Source: an uncultured Lachnospiraceae bacterium (GTDB lineage: Bacteria; Bacillota; Clostridia; Lachnospirales; Lachnospiraceae). Taken from it: 64,000 nucleotides of DNA. Where the stretch lies: the NCBI GenBank assembly GCA_949471785.1, contig CASWRE010000004.1, forward strand, positions 62,001-126,000, read 5' to 3'. Under the pieces are notes generated by a model, which saw nothing but the letters and a program-made list of their open reading frames with translations, made no database searches and was not told the origin of the DNA. This document shows positions 26,241 through 34,982 of the stretch, piece after piece (the stretch's first letter is position 1; each line of letters opens with the position of its first letter). Both the position numbers and the translations under genes were made by a program.

Positions 26241-27953
26241 ATGAGAAGAACAATAATGGCAATGATCTGCGCTGCTTCTCTGGCGGCGGGACTGTTGACG
26301 GGATGCGGACAGAGCGGCGGCGCCGGGGAAGGAAGCGGGAAAACAGACAGTCCGGCGACGGAGGCGGGCGGTTCTTCAGAAGCGGGAACCGGCAGTGAGG
26401 CCGGCAGCGTGGCGGAGGATAGCAGTGTCTCGAAAGCGGCGGCAGGCGACGCCCGGGAGGACGTGGTGGTGACTATGCCTGTTACGTCCGAGCCGGAATC
26501 CGGTTTTGACCCGGCTTATGGATGGGGCGCGGGAGAGCATGTTCACGAGCCGCTGATCCAGAGCACTCTGGTGGTAACAAACAAGGAGCTGCAGATTGAG
26601 AAGGATCTGGCTACGGAATATAGCGTGAGCGATGACGGGATGACGTGGACGGTAAAGATCCGGGACGATGCCAGATTCACCGACGGCGAACCCGTGACGG
26701 CGGCGGACGTGGCTTTTACCTATAATAATTGCAAGGAGAAAAGCTCCGTCAATGACTTTACCATGTTGGAGAGCGCGGCGGCGGTGGACGACACCACCGT
26801 GGAATTTAAGATGACTAAGCCGTATGCGATCTGGCCCTATACGATGGCCATTGTGGGTATTGTGCCGGAGCATGCCTATGACGAGAATTACGGGCAGCAT
26901 CCCATCGGTTCGGGTCGCTATATCATGAAGCAGTGGGATAAGGGACAGCAAGTCATTTTCGAAGCGAACCCGAATTATTACGGTGAAGCGCCCGGGATCA
27001 AAAAGGTGACGGTTCTGTTTATGGAAGAAGACGCGGCCCTGGCGGCGGCCCTGGCTGGGCAGGTGGATGTGGCGCACACGGCGGCTTCCTACAGCGACCA
27101 GGCCATTGACGGTTATAGCCTGTATCGGGTGGATACGGTGGATAACAGAGGTTTCAATCTTCCCTGTTTCATGCCGGAGGAAAAAGACGGCATTACGTAT
27201 GGCAATGCGTTTACCTCTGACGTGAAGGTGAGGCGCGCTATTAATATCGGTATAGACCGCCAGGAAATGATTGATCATGTATTGAACGGCTACGGTACCG
27301 CCGCTTACAGCGTGTGTGATAAGCTGCCCTGGTATAATTCGGCGGCGGAAGTGGCTTATGATCCGGAGGGGGCGAAAAGGCTGCTGGATGAAGCCGGCTG
27401 GACGGAAGGCGCCGACGGTATCAGAGAGAAGGACGGCCAAAAAGCGGCGTTTACCCTCATGTTTTCCAGCAGTGATTCGGTGCGGCAGGCCCTGGCGGAG
27501 GATACGGCTAACCAGTTAAAAGAGCTGGGGATCGAAGTAACCACAGAGGGCGTGGGCTGGGATGTGGCCTACGACAGAGCTCAAGCCGAACCTCTGGTAT
27601 GGGGATGGGGCGCTCACAGTCCCATGGAACTGTATAATATTTATCACACGTTGCCGGACAGCGGTATCGGGCAGGCGGGATATTCTCCCTATGCCAATGA
27701 GGCTGTGGACCGTTACATGGATCAGGCCCTGGAGAGCGGTTCTCTGGAAGAGTCCTATGAATTGTGGCAAAAAGCCCAGTGGGACGGAACTACGGGCATT
27801 ACCCAGGAGGGGGATATTCCCTGGATTTGGCTGTGTAATGTGGATCATTTGTATTTTGTGCGGGATGGTCTTAAAGTTGCCGATCAGAAAATTCATCCCC
27901 ACGGTCACGGCTGGTCTATTGTAAACAATGTAGATCAGTGGGGATGGGAATAA
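26241..27953 (+). CDS. Family 5 substrate-binding lipoprotein (peptide/nickel type)
   Basis: A 570-residue SBP_bac_5 lipoprotein. The signal peptide ends in lipobox LLTGC, followed by a Gly/Ser/Glu-rich linker of ~60 residues and then the binding fold. Family markers are LQIEKDLATEYSVSDDGMTW, FTDGEPVTAADVAFTYN, HPIGSGRYIM and NYYGEAPGIKKV, and a late DVKVRRAINIGIDRQEMIDHVL. The start at 26241 is fixed by CGGGAGGT; the earlier ORF-track start overlaps the terminator. It feeds the Dpp/Opp/Nik-type permeases and ATPases downstream. Whether the ligand is a peptide, a metal chelate or another solute cannot be read from sequence. Confidence 0.85.
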   Translation: MRRTIMAMICAASLAAGLLTGCGQSGGAGEGSGKTDSPATEAGGSSEAGTGSEAGSVAEDSSVSKAAAGDAREDVVVTMPVTSEPESGFDPAYGWGAGEHVHEPLIQSTLVVTNKELQIEKDLATEYSVSDDGMTWTVKIRDDARFTDGEPVTAADVAFTYNNCKEKSSVNDFTMLESAAAVDDTTVEFKMTKPYAIWPYTMAIVGIVPEHAYDENYGQHPIGSGRYIMKQWDKGQQVIFEANPNYYGEAPGIKKVTVLFMEEDAALAAALAGQVDVAHTAASYSDQAIDGYSLYRVDTVDNRGFNLPCFMPEEKDGITYGNAFTSDVKVRRAINIGIDRQEMIDHVLNGYGTAAYSVCDKLPWYNSAAEVAYDPEGAKRLLDEAGWTEGADGIREKDGQKAAFTLMFSSSDSVRQALAEDTANQLKELGIEVTTEGVGWDVAYDRAQAEPLVWGWGAHSPMELYNIYHTLPDSGIGQAGYSPYANEAVDRYMDQALESGSLEESYELWQKAQWDGTTGITQEGDIPWIWLCNVDHLYFVRDGLKVADQKIHPHGHGWSIVNNVDQWGWE

Positions 27954-27976
27954 AAAAACGAAGAACAGTGAGGGAA

Positions 27977-28009
27977 CCGCAGCCGTTCCGGTTATCTGAA
28001 GGGCTGCGG
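27977..28009 (+). terminator. Attenuator hairpin after the binding-protein gene
   Basis: An 8-bp stem CCGCAGCC/GGCTGCGG with a 17-base loop, followed shortly by a short T run. It probably lowers read-through into the permease and ATPase genes. Confidence 0.55.
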
Positions 28010-28038
28010 AGCCTTTTGTGCAGGACGGGAGATCAATC

Positions 28039-29034
28039 ATGAATCGACAAAGGGTGATTTTCTTTGGGAAAAATATCATACGGGCGCTGCTTTTGGTCGT
28101 CTGCGTAAGCATGATTACATTTGCCCTGATGAAAGCCTCACCGGTGGACCCCTTGCAGGCCAATGTGGGTCAGGCAGCGCTGGGGAGCATGAGTCAGGAA
28201 CAGAAGGAGAAATTGCAGGCGTACTGGGGGGTGGACACGCCGCCCGTGGAACAATATCTGTCCTGGGCGAAGGATTTCATCCGGGGAGATATGGGGGTAT
28301 CGCTGTTATATCGGCAGCCGGTAGCCTCTGTTATCGCCGTGAAGCTGGCAAATTCCCTGTTTCTTATGGCCCTGGCCTGGGTGATTTCCGGTATACTGGG
28401 ATTCGCCCTGGGGGTGATCTCCGGTATGAACCGGGGCAAACCGGCGGATCACGTGATACGGGGCTATTGCCTGGTGATTTCCAGTACGCCTGTATTTTGG
28501 CTGGCGCTGCTTTTGCTCATGATTTTCGGTGTGTGGCTCCATATCTTTCCCATCGGCCTCAGCGTGCCCATCGGTGTGGAGGCAAGCGGCGTCACCCTCG
28601 CTGACCGGCTCTATCATGCTTTTCTTCCGGCGCTGACCTTAAGCATTACCGGTGTGTCCAATATCGCCCTTCATACCAGGGAAAAAATGATTGATATTAT
28701 GGAGAGCGACTACATGCTTTTTGCCCGGATGCGGGGAGAGAAAGGATGGCGTTTATTCAGATACTACGGCTTTCGGAACGTGCTATTCCCGGCTGTCACC
28801 CTGCAGTTTGCTTCCATCAGTGAAATATTCGGCGGTTCTGTTCTGGTAGAGCAGGTATTTTCCTATCCGGGACTGGGGCAGGCGGCGGTATCGGCGGGGC
28901 TGGGCAGTGACATGCCTCTTTTGATGGCTGTCACCATCGTCAGCGCCCTCTTTGTCTTTGGGGGGAACTTGACGGCAAATCTGCTCTACGGGGTGATTGA
29001 TCCCCGAGTGCGGCAGGGAGGGAAGGCAAAGTGA
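28039..29034 (+). CDS. ABC transporter permease, DppB/NikB type
   Basis: A 331-residue BPD_transp_1 permease. The N-terminal helix contains the family MITFALMKASPVDPL segment, and a roughly 60-residue external loop follows before the core helices. The EAA-like coupling loop reads MRGEKGWRLFRYYGFRNVLFP, and FGGSVLVEQVFSYPGLG is a strong DppB marker. ATG 28039 (after GGACGGGAG) is preferred over the GTG at 28018. It pairs with the next permease, whose GTG start overlaps this stop. Confidence 0.88.
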   Translation: MNRQRVIFFGKNIIRALLLVVCVSMITFALMKASPVDPLQANVGQAALGSMSQEQKEKLQAYWGVDTPPVEQYLSWAKDFIRGDMGVSLLYRQPVASVIAVKLANSLFLMALAWVISGILGFALGVISGMNRGKPADHVIRGYCLVISSTPVFWLALLLLMIFGVWLHIFPIGLSVPIGVEASGVTLADRLYHAFLPALTLSITGVSNIALHTREKMIDIMESDYMLFARMRGEKGWRLFRYYGFRNVLFPAVTLQFASISEIFGGSVLVEQVFSYPGLGQAAVSAGLGSDMPLLMAVTIVSALFVFGGNLTANLLYGVIDPRVRQGGKAK

Positions 29035-29855
29035 GAAAATTAAACCGGAGACAGCGGCTGCTTTTGGGGCTGGCATTTTCCGCGGCATTTCTGATCATTG
29101 TGTGCGTCTGGGGAATTCTCGGCGCGGAGGCTGCGCGGGCCACTGATTTTTCCAGAAAAAATATTCCTCCCTGCCTGCAGTATCCTTTTGGGACGGATTG
29201 GCTGGGACGGGACATGCTGGCGCGCACGGTGAAGGGGCTTTCTATGAGTATCCTGATCGGTATTACGGCGGCGGCTGTGAGCGCCGTGATTGCTTTGCTT
29301 CTCGGTATAGCTTCTGCCACCATGGGCAGGGCTGTGGACAGCGTGGTATCTTTTGTCATTGACTTGATTATGGGCGTACCCCATATCCTTTTGCTGATCC
29401 TGATTTCCGTGGCTTTAGGCAAAGGGCTGAAAGGAGTGATCATCGGGGTGGCCGTCACCCACTGGCCTTCCCTGGCCAGGCTGATCCGCGCCGAGGTATT
29501 GCAGCTTAAAGAAATGCCTTACATTAAGATCGCCGTGAAGCTGGGAAAGAGCAGATGGCATATTGCCGTGAAACATATGCTGCCCCACCTGCTGCCCCAG
29601 TTTATTGTGGGACTGGTACTCTTGTTCCCCCATGCGATTCTCCATGAATCCAGCATCACTTTTCTGGGATTCGGCCTCTCTACGGAACAGCCCGCCATCG
29701 GAATTGTGCTCTCTGAAGCAATGAAGTATCTGGCGACGGGAAAGTGGTGGCTGGCATTGTTTCCGGGGCTTTTTCTGGTCATTACGGTGGCGCTGTTCTA
29801 TATCCTGGGACAGAGCCTGCGGAAGCTGCTGGACCCGGGGAGCGTGCATCAGTAA
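29031..29855 (+). CDS. ABC transporter permease, DppC/NikC type
   Basis: A 274-residue permease starting at GTG 29031, which overlaps the previous stop (GTGA). Family features are YPFGTDWLGRDMLARTVKG near the N-terminus, the coupling loop VKLGKSRWHIAVKHMLPHLLPQ, and HESSITFLGFGLSTEQPAIGIVLSEA near the C-terminus. Six membrane segments, normal length. It forms the translocation pore with the DppB-like permease. Confidence 0.88.
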   Translation: MRKLNRRQRLLLGLAFSAAFLIIVCVWGILGAEAARATDFSRKNIPPCLQYPFGTDWLGRDMLARTVKGLSMSILIGITAAAVSAVIALLLGIASATMGRAVDSVVSFVIDLIMGVPHILLLILISVALGKGLKGVIIGVAVTHWPSLARLIRAEVLQLKEMPYIKIAVKLGKSRWHIAVKHMLPHLLPQFIVGLVLLFPHAILHESSITFLGFGLSTEQPAIGIVLSEAMKYLATGKWWLALFPGLFLVITVALFYILGQSLRKLLDPGSVHQ

Positions 29856-29904
29856 GAGGCGTGTGTGCGGCGGTACAGGGAACGACGATAGCAGGAGATA
29901 ACAG

Positions 29905-30906
29905 ATGGACGAAAAAAGGGTAAAATGCGGAGCCGGCAGCGAGGACAGAATGGACAGTCCGGCGGTTAATAAGCTGTCGGGAGAAAAGGAGCCGGTATTA
30001 AAGATCGAGCATATGAGTATTTCTTTCACACAGTATGACCGGGGTATGCGTCAGGTCAGCCTGCCGGTGATCCGGGATCTGGACGTGGAAGTACATGCGG
30101 GGGAGATGGTGGCGGTGGTGGGTTCCAGCGGCTCAGGCAAAAGCCTTTTAGCCCATGGCGTGATGGGGGTACTCCCTTATAATGCAGCCATGGACGGCCG
30201 CATAACCTATTGCGGAGAGGAACTGACCCGGGAGCGGATCGAGAAACTGCGGGGCAGGGAAATTGTTTTGGTACCCCAAAGCATTGCCTTTCTGAATCCG
30301 TTGATGAAAATAGGCCCTCAAATATGCAAGGGAGATAAAAGAGCGTCTGCCAGGGAGAAGCTCAGGAGCATTTTTAAACGCTATGAACTGGACGAGAGGG
30401 TAGGGAACCTGTATCCTTTTGAACTGTCCGGCGGCATGAACCGGCGGGTGCTGATTTCCACGGCTCTGATGGAAGAGCCGAAACTGGTGATTGCCGACGA
30501 GCCTACACCCGGCCTGGATCTTGCGGTGGCCAAACGGGCTATGGCACATTTCCGCGAGCTGGCAGACATGGGCGCAGGAGTGCTGGTAATCACCCATGAT
30601 CTGGAACTGGCGCTGGAAGTGGCGGACAGAATTGCCGTATTCTATGCCGGCGCCACCGTAGAGGAGGCTCCGGTGCAGGATTTTCAGGATGAAGATTCTC
30701 TGCGGCATCCCTACACAAAAGCTTTGTGGAGAGCCATGCCTCAGCATGGGTTCCATTATATAGAAGGGGCTCAGCCTTATGTGAAAGATCTCCCCGCCGG
30801 ATGCAGTTTTGCTCCCCGCTGCCCCCAATGCGGGCCGGAGTGCGCCAGAGAGATTGCGTATCGGGCGGTGAGAGGCGGAAAAGTGCGGTGCGTCCGGGGA
30901 AAATAA
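29905..30906 (+). CDS. ABC transporter ATP-binding protein, DppD/NikD type
   Basis: A 333-residue ATPase with Walker A GSSGSGKSLL, signature LSGGMNRRVLIS, Walker B LVIADEPTPGLD and the switch His in VLVITHDLE. The C-terminus carries the oligopeptide/dipeptide transporter extension with the cysteine pattern CSFAPRCPQCGPEC. About 40 extra N-terminal residues precede the first strand. RBS GCAGGAGATAAC. The stop codon falls inside the first unit of a 38-bp tandem repeat that separates it from the second ATPase gene. Confidence 0.88.
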   Translation: MDEKRVKCGAGSEDRMDSPAVNKLSGEKEPVLKIEHMSISFTQYDRGMRQVSLPVIRDLDVEVHAGEMVAVVGSSGSGKSLLAHGVMGVLPYNAAMDGRITYCGEELTRERIEKLRGREIVLVPQSIAFLNPLMKIGPQICKGDKRASAREKLRSIFKRYELDERVGNLYPFELSGGMNRRVLISTALMEEPKLVIADEPTPGLDLAVAKRAMAHFRELADMGAGVLVITHDLELALEVADRIAVFYAGATVEEAPVQDFQDEDSLRHPYTKALWRAMPQHGFHYIEGAQPYVKDLPAGCSFAPRCPQCGPECAREIAYRAVRGGKVRCVRGK

Positions 30907-31018
30907 AAGAGAATGAGTCAGGTATAGAAGGCTTCGAAAAGTAAAAGAGAATGAATCCGGTATAGAAGTTTTCGAAAAGTAAAAGAGAGTGAGTCCGGTA
31001 TAGAAGGCTTCTCAAAAG
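30904..31018 (+). repeat. Three 38-bp tandem repeats between the two ATPase genes
   Basis: Three units of the form TAAAAGAGAATGAGTCAGGTATAGAAGGCTTCGAAAAG lie head to tail at 30904, 30942 and 30980, with a few substitutions and one extra base in the last. The first unit includes the TAA stop of the upstream gene. Within the units, GAAGGCTTC and TTTTCGAAAA are short palindromes. There are no spacers, so this is not a CRISPR. Confidence 0.85.
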
Positions 31019-31123
31019 AGACGGGAAAAACCGCGTCAGGCAGGGAGAAGGGAGTCAGGACCGAAAGACGCCGCATAAGTGCAAAGAAAATGCAGGGCGC
31101 AGGCATAAAAAGGGAGGCGGAGA

Positions 31124-31744
31124 ATGAAGCTGGAAGTAAAAGACATGTCTTATCGATACACAGCGAAAGGCAGGCAGATCCTGAAAAATTTCAACCTGGC
31201 TGTGGATAGCAGCGAGCGGGTGGGGCTTACGGCTCCCAGCGGTTACGGGAAAACAACCCTCTGTCAGCTGCTCTCCGGCTATTTAAAACCGGATCAGGGA
31301 CAGGTCCTTCTGGACGGGCAGCCGCTGTCCTCCTATCAGGGGTACTGTCCGGTGCAGATGGTCTGGCAGCATCCGGAGTTCGCCGTGAATCCCCGGCTGC
31401 CCATGAGGGAAGTCATTCATGAGGGCGACGAAATCGAGGAGTGGGTGATTCAGGGTCTTGGCATAGAGCCGGACTGGCTCAGACGGTTTCCCACAGAACT
31501 GTCCGGCGGAGAACTGCAGCGTTTCTCCCTTGCCAGGGCCTTGGGGAAAAGGACGCGTTTTCTTATTGCCGACGAGATCAGTACTATGCTGGATCTGATT
31601 ACGCAGAGCCAGATCTGGCATTTTCTGCTGGAGGAAGTAGAAAAAAGGCAGATTGGCCTGATTGCCGTGAGTCATAACCCGGAGCTGATTGACCGGGTTT
31701 GCACGAGGAAGATTGACCTGCGCCTCCAGGGCGAAGAGAAGTAA
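31124..31744 (+). CDS. Compact ABC transporter ATP-binding protein, DppF/NikE type
   Basis: A 206-residue ATPase with Walker A APSGYGKTTL, Q-loop region CPVQMVWQHPEF, signature LSGGELQRFSLARAL, Walker B FLIADEISTMLD and switch His in AVSHNPE. It lacks the ~80-residue C-terminal extension found in most DppF proteins, so it is about two thirds of usual length but has a complete nucleotide-binding core. It would form the ATPase heterodimer with the DppD-like protein. ATG 31124 follows AGGGAGGCGGAG. A strong terminator follows. Confidence 0.85.
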   Translation: MKLEVKDMSYRYTAKGRQILKNFNLAVDSSERVGLTAPSGYGKTTLCQLLSGYLKPDQGQVLLDGQPLSSYQGYCPVQMVWQHPEFAVNPRLPMREVIHEGDEIEEWVIQGLGIEPDWLRRFPTELSGGELQRFSLARALGKRTRFLIADEISTMLDLITQSQIWHFLLEEVEKRQIGLIAVSHNPELIDRVCTRKIDLRLQGEEK

Positions 31745-31792
31745 AGGACATTGTAAGCGGAGAAGGAAAAGAGAATAAATCTACAGGAAAAG

Positions 31793-31840
31793 AGCTGACA
31801 GAAAGTGCGAAAGCGAGCTTCATGCTGTCAGCTTTTTTTT
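31793..31840 (+). terminator. Terminator of the peptide/metal-type ABC operon
   Basis: AGCTGACAG pairs with CTGTCAGCT and is followed by a T8 run. It closes the ABC operon before the polysaccharide locus. The rest of 31841-32013 holds a small hairpin (31912-31934, GGGG..GACAGA/TCTGTC..CCCC) and no gene. Confidence 0.85.
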
Positions 31841-32013
31841 GTGCTTTTTTGAGTTTTTGGACTGAGGTGTTTGGCGTTGGGGGGATCGGATCACTTTGAT
31901 AAATGCTGCGGGGGGTAGACAGATGTCTGTCCCCTATTTTCAGTGTAGTACTTTTCGCAAAAATACGCTTCCCCGGCCTGCACATTGGGAAAAACAAGCA
32001 TGGAGGAAACAGT

Positions 32014-33021
32014 GTGAATTATATACTCTTCGGCGGTTCCGGCTTTATCGGGACGCACCTGATCCGGCTGTTGAAAGCGGAAGCCGTAAAACCGGGCGAT
32101 CATATTTATGATTTCGATATTGTCATGCCCGGCGAGGAGGGGGTCGTACCCGGAATCGTAAAAAAAATTGAGGGCGTAACATACGCCCGCGTGGATGTCC
32201 GCAGGCCGGTCGAATACGATTTCGAGCCGACAGATCAGGATATCATTTTCAACCTGGCCGCCGTGCATCGTACCCCCGGGCATCCGGATCACGCCTATTT
32301 TGAAACAAATATCCGGGGGGCGGAAAACGTCACCGCCTTCGCGGAAAAATATCATATCCGTAAAATCCTGTTCACCAGTTCCATCGCGCCCTATGGAGCC
32401 GCGGAGGAGCTGAAGACGGAAGATACGCTGCCGACTCCCAATACACCTTACGGCATCAGCAAACTGGTGGCGGAAAAAATGCACGAACAATGGCAGAACA
32501 AAGACCCCGGGAAACGGGAACTGGTCATCCTGCGCCCGGGCGTCGTCTACGGGAAAGGTGAGCACGGGAATATGACCCGCTTGTACTGGGGCATGCGTAA
32601 ACGGTATTTCTTTTATACCGGACGCAGGGACACTATTAAAGCGTGCATTTATGTAAAAGAACTGGTGCGGTTTATCCAGTATTGTATGATCGAGTGCCCG
32701 TATGCGGGCGTCCGTCTATTTAACTGTACTTACGAACCGGCTTATACTATCGAACAGGTATGTGAAGCGATGCAGCGGGGTACCCGTATGCGGAGGTATA
32801 TCCCCCTCATGCCCGGCGGCCTCCTTATGGCGGCGGCCACGGTCCTGGGGCCCCTTGGAGGCAAAAAAGTCGGTATCCACCCGGCCCGTATCAGAAAACT
32901 CATGGTCTCTACAAACATAAGTGGAAGGAAGATGGCGGCCTCCGGCTACCGGTTTCGTTATGCTTTTGAAGAAACCTTTCGGGACTGGTATAAGGACTGC
33001 GGCGGAAAAGGACTGGATTGA
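32014..33021 (+). CDS. NAD-dependent sugar epimerase/dehydratase (extended SDR), GTG start
   Basis: A 335-residue protein of the extended short-chain dehydrogenase family. The N-terminal Rossmann motif is FGGSGFIGTHL, the cofactor/catalytic region includes FTSSIAPYG, and the catalytic pair is in TPYGISK (YxxxK). The GTG at 32014, six bases after GGAGGA, gives the expected N-terminus VNYILFGGSGFIG; the ORF-track start adds 37 residues from the leader. It probably makes a nucleotide sugar for the surface polysaccharide built by the following genes. It is the first gene of the plus-strand polysaccharide locus and precedes a GT4 gene by 17 bases. Confidence 0.85.
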   Translation: MNYILFGGSGFIGTHLIRLLKAEAVKPGDHIYDFDIVMPGEEGVVPGIVKKIEGVTYARVDVRRPVEYDFEPTDQDIIFNLAAVHRTPGHPDHAYFETNIRGAENVTAFAEKYHIRKILFTSSIAPYGAAEELKTEDTLPTPNTPYGISKLVAEKMHEQWQNKDPGKRELVILRPGVVYGKGEHGNMTRLYWGMRKRYFFYTGRRDTIKACIYVKELVRFIQYCMIECPYAGVRLFNCTYEPAYTIEQVCEAMQRGTRMRRYIPLMPGGLLMAAATVLGPLGGKKVGIHPARIRKLMVSTNISGRKMAASGYRFRYAFEETFRDWYKDCGGKGLD

Positions 33022-33038
33022 CGACCATGGAGGGACTG

Positions 33039-34325
33039 ATGGAGGCAGAGAAAAAACAGCTTGTTCTGTATACCAATTATTTTTATCCGGAAACAGCGTC
33101 TCTGGCCATGCTCTGCAAAGATCTCTGCGATGGGCTGAAAGATGAATTCCGCATTACGGTGATCTGCTCCGTGCCCTGTTACACGGGCGTCGTGGATGAA
33201 AAATATCAGACGCAAAAATATTATTACGAGGACTATGACGGTATCAGTGTAATCCGCGTTCGCGTCCCGGGGTTTGATAAACAAAACAAACTCAGCCGTG
33301 TCAAAAACATCCTGGCCTGTTTCGTCCGTTCTCTCCTGGCGACGGGGAAAGCGCCGAAAGCCGATTATGTGTTGACGGAATCCCAGCCCCCGGTGCTGGG
33401 CGGCCTGCTGGGCGTATTCAGTAAATGGGTAAACCGGCTGCGGGGTAAAAAGGCAAAGATGCTTTACATCATTCAGGATTACAACCCGGAACAGACCATA
33501 GCCGTGGGGTTCAGCAAGAACCGGCTGATCCTGAGCGCCATGTTGCAGGCCGATAAATTCAGCTGTAGCATGGCGGATAAAGTGATCGTGGTGGGCAGCG
33601 ACATGGTTCCGACAATGGAGAAACGCTTTACCCAAAAGAACGGCGCCGTCAGCCGAAGAATGCCCCCTACCGTTTTTATCAATAACTGGATGGACGGGCG
33701 GGATGTGTATCCCCTGCCCCAAGACCACCCGGAAGTAGCTGCGTTCCGGAAAAAATACGACCTGGAAGGGAAATTTGTCATCATGTACTCGGGCAATATT
33801 GGCCTGTTCTACGATCTGGAGAACCTGTTTAAGGTGATCGAAAAGTTCAGGGACAGGGAAGATGTTGTGTTCCCCTTTGTGGGGGAGGGTGCAAAAAAAG
33901 AGGCTCTGATGGCCTATGCCAGGAAACGGGGGATGGAAAACGTGCTTTTCATTCCTTATCAGCCGAAAGAAAAGCTGGCGTACAGCCTGAACGCCGCGGA
34001 CGTGCAGTGGATTGTCAATGCGCAGGGCATAAAAGGCGTTTCCTGCCCTTCCAAGCTTTACGGCATACTGGCTGTAGGTAAGCCTGCCCTGGCGGTTCTG
34101 GAGGAGGGCACAGAGGCCCGCGGGATTATTGAAGGATGCGGGTGTGGCTATGCGGTATCGCCCGGGGATTATAGCGGAACGGAAGAGCTGATCCGACGGT
34201 ACCTTGACCATACGTCCTCCGGGGAGCTGGCAGAGATGGGCGCTCGGGGATATGCGTATATGCAGGAGCATCTGACGAAGGAGATTTCGATAGAAAAATA
34301 CCTCCGGGAGATCAGATCCTGCTAG
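33039..34325 (+). CDS. Glycosyltransferase family 4 (WbuB-like)
   Basis: A 428-residue GT-B glycosyltransferase. The N-terminal acceptor domain starts LVLYTNYFYPETASLAMLC. The donor domain includes VIMYSGNIGLFYDLENL, the loop VQWIVNAQGIKGVSCPSKLYGILAVGKP and EGTEARGIIEGCGCG, typical of WbuB/CapM relatives. I prefer ATG 33039 after GGAGGGAC; ATG 33027 is also possible. It retains the GC content of the upstream chromosome, unlike the genes after 34,950. Confidence 0.85.
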   Translation: MEAEKKQLVLYTNYFYPETASLAMLCKDLCDGLKDEFRITVICSVPCYTGVVDEKYQTQKYYYEDYDGISVIRVRVPGFDKQNKLSRVKNILACFVRSLLATGKAPKADYVLTESQPPVLGGLLGVFSKWVNRLRGKKAKMLYIIQDYNPEQTIAVGFSKNRLILSAMLQADKFSCSMADKVIVVGSDMVPTMEKRFTQKNGAVSRRMPPTVFINNWMDGRDVYPLPQDHPEVAAFRKKYDLEGKFVIMYSGNIGLFYDLENLFKVIEKFRDREDVVFPFVGEGAKKEALMAYARKRGMENVLFIPYQPKEKLAYSLNAADVQWIVNAQGIKGVSCPSKLYGILAVGKPALAVLEEGTEARGIIEGCGCGYAVSPGDYSGTEELIRRYLDHTSSGELAEMGARGYAYMQEHLTKEISIEKYLREIRSC

Positions 34326-34368
34326 AAAATAGAAAAATCATGGGACGGACCGAAAAGGAGCGCATGGG

Positions 34369-34932
34369 ATGAACAGCAACTGGTTCAAGCTGGCCATGAG
34401 GGCCATGAAGATCCGATACGGGAAAAGACTGCTTCTGCAAGGGGTGCCGGTCATCTTCAACAAGAAGGGTGCGGAGATGAGCATCGGGGAAGGGTGCGTG
34501 ATCAAGAGTGCGTTTCTTTCGAATCTGGTCGGACTGTACTCCCGTACTGTTATCGTCACCCGGACGCCCGAAGCCCGCATACGGATCGGGAACAACGTGG
34601 GGATATCGGGCGCAACGATCTACGCCCGTAAAAGGATTACCATAGGTGACAATGTGTGTATCGGAGGGAATTGCAAGATCCTGGACAACGACTTTCACCC
34701 GCTGGAGTGGGAAGAGAGAAACCGTATGTGCCGGGGAAGCGGCGTGGGGGAGATCCCGTCAAGGGGTATAGCGATCGGCGCGAACTGCTTCCTGGGGTGC
34801 AACAGCATCATCTTAAAGGGGACAGAGCTGGGTGAAGGGTGCGTAGTAGGAGCGGGAGCGGTGGTAAGCGGAAAGTTCGGGGATAACTGCGTGATTGCGG
34901 GAAATCCGGCGAGGGTGATCCGAAAAATCTAA
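34369..34932 (+). CDS. Hexapeptide-repeat (left-handed beta-helix) acyltransferase
   Basis: A 187-residue protein of the NodL/WcaF/CysE acetyltransferase group. Repeats of the [LIV]-G-x-x-x-x type run through IRIGNNVGISGATIYARKR, ITIGDNVCIGGNC and GEGCVVGAGAVVSGKFGD, and the protein ends in the family AGNPARVIRKI. The catalytic His is probably in DNDFHPLEW. RBS AAGGAG. It likely O- or N-acetylates a sugar of the polysaccharide using acetyl-CoA in the cytoplasm. It is the last gene of normal base composition before the AT-rich block. Confidence 0.85.
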   Translation: MNSNWFKLAMRAMKIRYGKRLLLQGVPVIFNKKGAEMSIGEGCVIKSAFLSNLVGLYSRTVIVTRTPEARIRIGNNVGISGATIYARKRITIGDNVCIGGNCKILDNDFHPLEWEERNRMCRGSGVGEIPSRGIAIGANCFLGCNSIILKGTELGEGCVVGAGAVVSGKFGDNCVIAGNPARVIRKI

Positions 34933-34982
34933 AAAGTACAGTGGAGATATTGCAATAAGGAAATCACACGAGGATTGACAGA

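Noticed and set aside
30904-31018. CRISPR-like repeats
   Set aside because: The three 38-bp units are directly adjacent with no spacers, and no cas genes are present.
26241-31744. Specific assignment as a nickel (NikABCDE) or metallophore transporter
   Set aside because: The gene order fits Nik, Dpp, Opp and Cnt systems alike, and I saw no diagnostic ligand residues.
32958-34271. 437-residue minus-strand ORF opposite the GT4 gene
   Set aside because: It is the antisense shadow of a conserved glycosyltransferase coupled to the SDR gene.
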